A DNA stretch of 64,000 nucleotides from Lactiplantibacillus herbarum. Lineage in GTDB: Bacteria; Bacillota; Bacilli; Lactobacillales; Lactobacillaceae. The notes under the pieces were generated by a model that worked only from the letters and a program-made list of their open reading frames with translations, was not told the origin of the DNA and made no database searches. The position numbers and the translations under genes are program-made. This document shows positions 59,112 through 64,000 of the stretch, piece after piece; position 1 is the stretch's first letter, and each line of letters starts with the position of its first letter. The stretch spans positions 81,509-145,508 of the forward strand of contig NZ_LFEE01000012.1 of NCBI RefSeq assembly GCF_001039045.1, in the 5' to 3' direction.

Positions 59112-59969
59112 ATGAATTCAAAAATAGTTGAAATTAGTGGGAATGAACTAAAGAAGTATCAACATGAAGTGTTAAAAATTGCAAAAGATGTTGCACGATT
59201 TTGCGAGAAAAATGACATTGTATATACTCTGAGTGGTGGTAGTGTATTAGGGGCAGTTCGGCACAATGGTTTTATTCCTTGGGATGACGATATTGATATC
59301 AATATGCCGAGAAAAGATTATGATAAATTTGTCAGCATGTTTATAAAGGAATATTCAAGCGAATATTATGTTCAGACTCCACAAAGAGATCCAAAACTGG
59401 GATTATTAATTACGCAGATTAGAAAAAAAGGCACTATTGCTCGCCGGCGATATGATATGGAAAATGAAAATTGTGGAATTTCTATTGATATATACATAAT
59501 GGAAAATGTCTATGATGGAAATTTTTTGTTTAATATACAAAAATTTGGTGCTATTTTCTTTTTAATGATGGTATCTGGAAATAGGGCATTTCATAATAGG
59601 AATGTTCCGGCAGAGCTGGAACGCTTGGAGCATAGGCAAGTAAACCATAAATTTCTGAAAAAAACATTTGGTAGTATTGTTGGAATTTTCCCAACCCGAT
59701 TATTGATTAATTGTGCATACTTCTTTTTTAAAATGTGTAGGAATTCAGAGAGTTCAAGAATAAGTTTGCCTACTGGTCGTCGACATTTTGATGGCGAACT
59801 CTTTAGAAGGCAAGATATGTGTGTGTCAATAGATCATAAATTTGAGGATACTCATTTTAAAATCCCAGCTAATTACACCGTATACCTTACCCGATTATAC
59901 GGTGATTATATGGTTATCCCCCCAAGAAGTGAAGAAGAGCACCACTTATTCTTAGAATTAAAGTATTAA
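59112..59969 (+). CDS. LicD-family nucleotidyl/phospho-transferase
   Basis: 285 aa. LicD motif SGGSVLGAVRHNGFIPWDDDIDINMPRKDYDKF (about residues 41-73), with the metal-binding Asp residues WDDDID. Family members transfer phosphocholine or phosphoglycerol-type groups to polysaccharides. Transferred group unknown here. 12 bases after the preceding glycosyltransferase. Confidence 0.9.
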   Translation: MNSKIVEISGNELKKYQHEVLKIAKDVARFCEKNDIVYTLSGGSVLGAVRHNGFIPWDDDIDINMPRKDYDKFVSMFIKEYSSEYYVQTPQRDPKLGLLITQIRKKGTIARRRYDMENENCGISIDIYIMENVYDGNFLFNIQKFGAIFFLMMVSGNRAFHNRNVPAELERLEHRQVNHKFLKKTFGSIVGIFPTRLLINCAYFFFKMCRNSESSRISLPTGRRHFDGELFRRQDMCVSIDHKFEDTHFKIPANYTVYLTRLYGDYMVIPPRSEEEHHLFLELKY

Positions 59970-60017
59970 TTGAGATATTGTTGGCAATATATAGAATGTT
60001 TTTGAGGATAGGTAAAT

Positions 60018-61007
60018 ATGAAAACAAGTGATACAATGCCTTGTGTTTTAATCATGATGGCGACATATAACTCAGAGGAATTTATTTGTAAACAAATTGA
60101 CAGTATTAGAGGACAAACTTATAAAAATTGGAGTTTAGTTATTCAAGATGATATGTCAACTGACAATACACAGGCAATAATTCGTGATTATTGTAAACAA
60201 GACTCAAGAATTAGCTTAATGATAAATGACTCAAAAAATCATGGGCCATTTATTAATTTTCATATATTATTGCAAAATGCAAAGCGAAATTTAGAAGCGG
60301 ATTTTTACATGTTGTCCGATCATGATGATGTCTGGAATAACAATAAAATAGAGAAAATGCTTGAATTTTACAATAAAAAATATCAATCGACACAGATTCC
60401 AGTATTGATATATGGTGATATGACTATTATTGATGCACAGGGAAAACAAATTTACGCTAGTTTGAATAGTAAATCTGGAATTGAATATAAAAATAAAATA
60501 ACTACTTTTTTTGCACATAAGGTTTATGGATGTAATACATTGTTTAATAAGTCTCTTTTGAATAGGATACCTGATTTAGATATTAGTGACCCAAGAAGTA
60601 AAAGCTTTTCGCATGACAATATGTTGGCTAAGTTAGCTGCACTTTATGGGGATGTCAGTTATATGCCTGTTTCGTTAATGGAGTACAGACGGTATGCAAG
60701 TAATGTTACAGCTAAACAAAGTTATTCGTTGGGACTGGGACGGATACTTACGCGAGTGTTCGGAATACAAGAATTAGCTAAGGATCACGCATTAACATAT
60801 CGGCAGTCCCTTTATCTAATAGCATTAATAGATAACAATACTGATGAGCAACGAGAAACACTAAATAATGTACAAGCTGGAATTAATGAAGGTGGAGTGA
60901 AATTATTCTGGTTCTTACTTAAAAACCGCGTATCTTGGGGAAAAAGTGTGAAAACAATTAGTCACTTGATAATCATACTAAGTGGTCAGTATAAAAAGTA
61001 TTTATAA
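60018..61007 (+). CDS. Glycosyltransferase family 2
   Basis: 329 aa. GT2 start MMATYNSEEFICKQIDSI, QDDMSTDNT, and SDHDDVW (usual SDQDDVW) as the DxD-type motif. Resembles rhamnosyltransferases of rgp/wbb type by layout. Adds a sugar to the repeat unit; donor unknown. ATG with TAGGTAA-like weak site. Confidence 0.88.
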   Translation: MKTSDTMPCVLIMMATYNSEEFICKQIDSIRGQTYKNWSLVIQDDMSTDNTQAIIRDYCKQDSRISLMINDSKNHGPFINFHILLQNAKRNLEADFYMLSDHDDVWNNNKIEKMLEFYNKKYQSTQIPVLIYGDMTIIDAQGKQIYASLNSKSGIEYKNKITTFFAHKVYGCNTLFNKSLLNRIPDLDISDPRSKSFSHDNMLAKLAALYGDVSYMPVSLMEYRRYASNVTAKQSYSLGLGRILTRVFGIQELAKDHALTYRQSLYLIALIDNNTDEQRETLNNVQAGINEGGVKLFWFLLKNRVSWGKSVKTISHLIIILSGQYKKYL

Positions 61008-61027
61008 AAAGGAAAGCATGGACATAT

Positions 61028-62356
61028 ATGAAAATAATAACGATTATCATCCTTTTAATATTATTGCTTATGAATAGTTATGTTTTTAAGAATGATGTAG
61101 TTGCACCGGCATTTATATTTATTTTAACATTTATTATTAGTTTTCTTGATATGTTATTGAATCTTAGTATCTGGAAGACGACAATCACTTACCAAACAAT
61201 GTTAGTAGTAATAATTGGCGCTATTGCATTTTCATTTACGTCCATAGTAATTCATATTTTATATAGTGGTTTAAAAGATGATAACATGGCAGTGAATGCA
61301 GAGACAAAATTTACTCCTGAAATTCAAATAAAAAAATGGAAAAGTGTTTTATTTTTAATTTTTCAAATAATTGTGATTTTATTAGTGATCCATTCTGTTA
61401 AGCGACTTACTGCACCTTATGGAACAAATGGATCTTTGTCTTCAGCAATTTCAATGTATCAACATTTGATCAAGTTTACGACACTATCACTTGCTTTTCC
61501 AAAGCTAGTTACGTATGCATATGTTTTGTCTAGCGCGAGTTGTTTTGTTTGGGGATATGTAATAATATATAACTTTTACTTTTTTAAAAAAGTAGATTTC
61601 TTTGTGGTCTTAAATTTAGTAGCTAGTTTAGTTGGTAGTTTTTTTACAGGATCACGTGGTGTTGCAGTACAAGCTATTATGAGTTTATTAGTAGTTTATG
61701 TAATGTTACATAGAGACGGCACAAAAAAGGTTAATATGAAAAAAGTATTATTGATTCCCATGTCAGCCTTACTTGTTATTCTATTATCTTTTAAATACTT
61801 TGCAGCATTACTAGGAAGAGACCATTCTTTAGGTTTATTTGAATATATCTCTGTCTATCTAGGTGCACCGATAAAAAATCTAGATACTTTTTTACAATCT
61901 TCTATGGGAACAACTAATCCTGTTTGGGGTTATAATACATTAACTATGCAGTGGCAATGGATTGGGAAATTTTTAGGCTTGAATATTCCTAAAGCTACAA
62001 TTAATACAGATTTTTTATATTCTAATGGACACAATTTGGGAAATGTGTATACGGCATATAAAGATTATATTGTTGACTTTGGGTATTTTGGAGCGATTGT
62101 TTGTATTATTTTGATGGCAGTCGTAATGGGAATGCTATATGAAAAAACTTATGGATTAAATAGGAATACTTCTGTTTTTAAAATAGAGTGGATGAAATTG
62201 GTTTATGGTTATCTTTTGTTTTCAACGGCATTCACTTTCTTTTCGAATAAGTTTTATCAAGCCTTCACAGTTACGTTTTTTCAGCGAGTATTTTGCTGGA
62301 TGCTACTGGGGTACTTTTTCTGTGATTTAATAAAGAGAGAGGAGAGAAAGTGTTGA
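61028..62356 (+). CDS. Wzy-type polysaccharide polymerase
   Basis: 442 aa, highly hydrophobic with about 10-12 segments and one larger loop (about residues 280-360) as in O-antigen/repeat-unit polymerases. Contains LVGSFFTGSRGVAVQ, like the GSRG region of many Wzy proteins. Joins repeat units outside the membrane. It overlaps the next gene by about 7 bases. Confidence 0.78.
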   Translation: MKIITIIILLILLLMNSYVFKNDVVAPAFIFILTFIISFLDMLLNLSIWKTTITYQTMLVVIIGAIAFSFTSIVIHILYSGLKDDNMAVNAETKFTPEIQIKKWKSVLFLIFQIIVILLVIHSVKRLTAPYGTNGSLSSAISMYQHLIKFTTLSLAFPKLVTYAYVLSSASCFVWGYVIIYNFYFFKKVDFFVVLNLVASLVGSFFTGSRGVAVQAIMSLLVVYVMLHRDGTKKVNMKKVLLIPMSALLVILLSFKYFAALLGRDHSLGLFEYISVYLGAPIKNLDTFLQSSMGTTNPVWGYNTLTMQWQWIGKFLGLNIPKATINTDFLYSNGHNLGNVYTAYKDYIVDFGYFGAIVCIILMAVVMGMLYEKTYGLNRNTSVFKIEWMKLVYGYLLFSTAFTFFSNKFYQAFTVTFFQRVFCWMLLGYFFCDLIKREERKC

Positions 62357-64000
62357 TAAATAAAAATATTAAAATAGTTGCGTTTGATTTTTTTGATACA
62401 TTAGTTCATCGATATTGTCATCCTGAGGTTAATTTGTATAAATGGTCAAAGGAAATCTCTTGCAGCCTTGATTATGTGATAGATGCCAAAACCGTTTATA
62501 CTGTGCGGAAACAAGCGGAACAGTTGTTAAAAAAGAATATAGAAGAATCAAGCTATAGAGATTTAATTAGCTTATTGTTTGAAAAAATAAGTGCTGAAGT
62601 TGAACTCCCAATTGACTTGGAAAACTTTCAAGTTTTGTGTAAATCATTAGAAATGGATATTGAATTGGAAAGCCTGTATTTTAATGGGGATGTTAAATAT
62701 ATTTTAGAAGAAGCTGTCAAAAAAAATAAAAAAATCATTGTAATTTCTGATTTCTATTTTGACAGTACATTAATGTGGGCGGCGTTAAAAAAATTTAAAG
62801 TGGATCATTATTTTTCTCAAGTCTATGTTTCTTCAGAAATTGGAGTAAGAAAGTCGACAGGAAATTTATTTAAAAAAGTAATTAGCATAAATTCAATTGA
62901 TCCATCCGAGTTAATGATGATTGGTGATAATCGAATTTCTGATTATAAGGTTCCAGGCGCATTGGGAATTAAATGTATACCGCTTGTATTCAATGAAAAA
63001 CATGTAAAAAATGCTGATAGCAAATCAATAAAGCTTGCTTTAGAAAAGGTTTCATTTATTGATGAAGTTAAAGCTCCGTTTAATGGCTATTTACCGGCTG
63101 TCTACCTTTTTATAGAAAAATTATATAAAAATTTAGTAAAAGCGGAAATACATGAAATATCTTTCTGTTCTCGTGAAGGTCAACTTATGCGCACTTTATT
63201 TGAAGCATATCAAGAAAAAAATCATGTAGGTAGAAAAATTAAAACGCATTATTTTTATACTTCTAGAAAAGCTACTCTCAGTGCATCACTTAAAGAATTG
63301 AAAAGTGAGAAATTTGAGAGTGTCTTTCAGCAATATCAACAATTATATCTTGGTGATTTTTTATCGAGTTTGTCTTTCACAGAAACTGAAAAAGAAATGT
63401 TATATTCTGAGAGTAAGCTAAATGAGAAATCGATAGTGAAACCAATGGCAGAGGATTCTTGTTTAAATGAGTTATTTGACGTTTCTGAGTTTAAAAAACT
63501 TTATGATTTAAAACGTACCGTGCAGAAAAAGTTATTACAGAAATATATTTTATCATTATGTAACTTAAATGATAACCAGTTTGTGATAGCTGATATTGGC
63601 TGGAAAGGAACAATGCAAGATAATCTTGATACGATAATGAAGGATATGGATATTGTAGGTTATTACTTGGGGTTGAATATTGAAAAAAATCATAATGAAA
63701 AAAATAAATATGGACTTCTTTTTGAAAAAAAATTGCTAAAATCAAATTTTTATGAAGTATTTAGTAAGGACTATATGATTTACGAACGTATTTTTGTTGC
63801 GGATCATGGTCCTGTCGATGGTTATAAATTAGATAATACCGCAAAGGTTGAACCAGTTATCTATAATAATAATGATGAGCTGGCTTTATATAATTATACA
63901 AAGCCATATCAGAATCAATTCATTAAAGGTTTTGATGAATTGTTGTCTATATTTAACTGTAGTATTTATAGTGATAAAGAGCTTGAATTTATTGTTGCTA
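62350..64000 (+). CDS. HAD-hydrolase domain protein with large C-terminal domain (partial, runs off the window)
   Basis: Open to the window end (about 550 codons seen, no stop). N-terminal HAD domain: motif I DFFDTL, motif II VISDFY, motif III Lys in RKSTGN, motif IV GDNRISDY. From about residue 230 a second domain follows with SFCSREGQL and VIADIGWKGTMQDN, a pattern often seen in capsule-locus proteins of unknown, possibly transferase, function. GTG at 62350 and TTG at 62353 both follow AGGAG (5 and 8 bases); the true start is unsure. Confidence 0.7.
   Translation, partial: MLINKNIKIVAFDFFDTLVHRYCHPEVNLYKWSKEISCSLDYVIDAKTVYTVRKQAEQLLKKNIEESSYRDLISLLFEKISAEVELPIDLENFQVLCKSLEMDIELESLYFNGDVKYILEEAVKKNKKIIVISDFYFDSTLMWAALKKFKVDHYFSQVYVSSEIGVRKSTGNLFKKVISINSIDPSELMMIGDNRISDYKVPGALGIKCIPLVFNEKHVKNADSKSIKLALEKVSFIDEVKAPFNGYLPAVYLFIEKLYKNLVKAEIHEISFCSREGQLMRTLFEAYQEKNHVGRKIKTHYFYTSRKATLSASLKELKSEKFESVFQQYQQLYLGDFLSSLSFTETEKEMLYSESKLNEKSIVKPMAEDSCLNELFDVSEFKKLYDLKRTVQKKLLQKYILSLCNLNDNQFVIADIGWKGTMQDNLDTIMKDMDIVGYYLGLNIEKNHNEKNKYGLLFEKKLLKSNFYEVFSKDYMIYERIFVADHGPVDGYKLDNTAKVEPVIYNNNDELALYNYTKPYQNQFIKGFDELLSIFNCSIYSDKELEFIVA

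Noticed and set aside
63491-63745. 84-codon open frame on the minus strand near the end
   Set aside because: Lies opposite the HAD-domain gene, which has clear motifs on the plus strand.

Overview
The window looks like a chromosome segment of a lactic acid bacterium of the Lactiplantibacillus plantarum group. Evidence: a cydABDC-polyprenyl synthase-menA respiratory block, a sortase signal of the LPQTxE type, the pcrA-ligA-camS-gatCAB-dgkB-rlmD core order shared with other Firmicutes, many Rho-independent terminators and strong AGGAGG ribosome sites. The assignment rests on gene content and recalled synteny, not on a search.

Layout. 1-5010: amino-acid permease, ECF vitamin-type S component, and a large cell-wall-anchored serine-rich alpha/beta hydrolase. 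5435-13612: cytochrome bd oxidase (cydA, cydB), its ABC exporter pair (cydD, cydC), a long-chain polyprenyl diphosphate synthase and MenA, together a heme- and quinone-dependent respiratory module. 13895-18248: oxidoreductase, GH73 glucosaminidase, xpt, a DUF2179 membrane protein and a diverged PurK paralogue. 18527-30175: replication, repair and translation core (pcrA, ligA, camS, gatCAB, diacylglycerol kinase, rlmD). pcrA is broken by a one-base A insertion. 30477-35442: TetR regulator, Ca-type P-ATPase, and a PadR-DUF4097 fusion with a large operator-like dyad over its promoter. 35701-46827: a two-gene cassette of EIIC-like permease plus DUF915 membrane hydrolase, present twice; between the copies lie an RpiR regulator, a frameshifted GH25-like gene, a cold-shock protein, an oxidoreductase, a DEAD-box helicase, tRNA-Arg(CCT), a TM2 protein and a universal stress protein. 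46828-49023: small genes and a likely CcpA-controlled noncoding RNA. 49152-55330: gdhA, serine hydrolase, UDP-GlcNAc 2-epimerase, YihY and an aquaglyceroporin. 55418-64000 (runs off the end): an AT-rich capsular polysaccharide locus with Wzz, a degenerate CpsD, an inactive serine-hydrolase homologue, rhamnosyltransferase-like and LicD proteins, GT2, Wzy and a HAD fusion protein.

Most interesting points: (i) the duplicated EIIC/DUF915 cassette; (ii) a promoter with a consensus cre site driving a ~240-nt transcript with its own terminator and no convincing ORF; (iii) a family of hairpins ending in CAC-GTTTCG placed just 3' of genes; (iv) several probable pseudo-enzymes (PurK-like, GH25-like, CpsD-like, serine-hydrolase-like); (v) two +1 frameshifts in A-runs, which may be sequencing errors. 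No CRISPR array, transposase, prophage or rRNA was seen.
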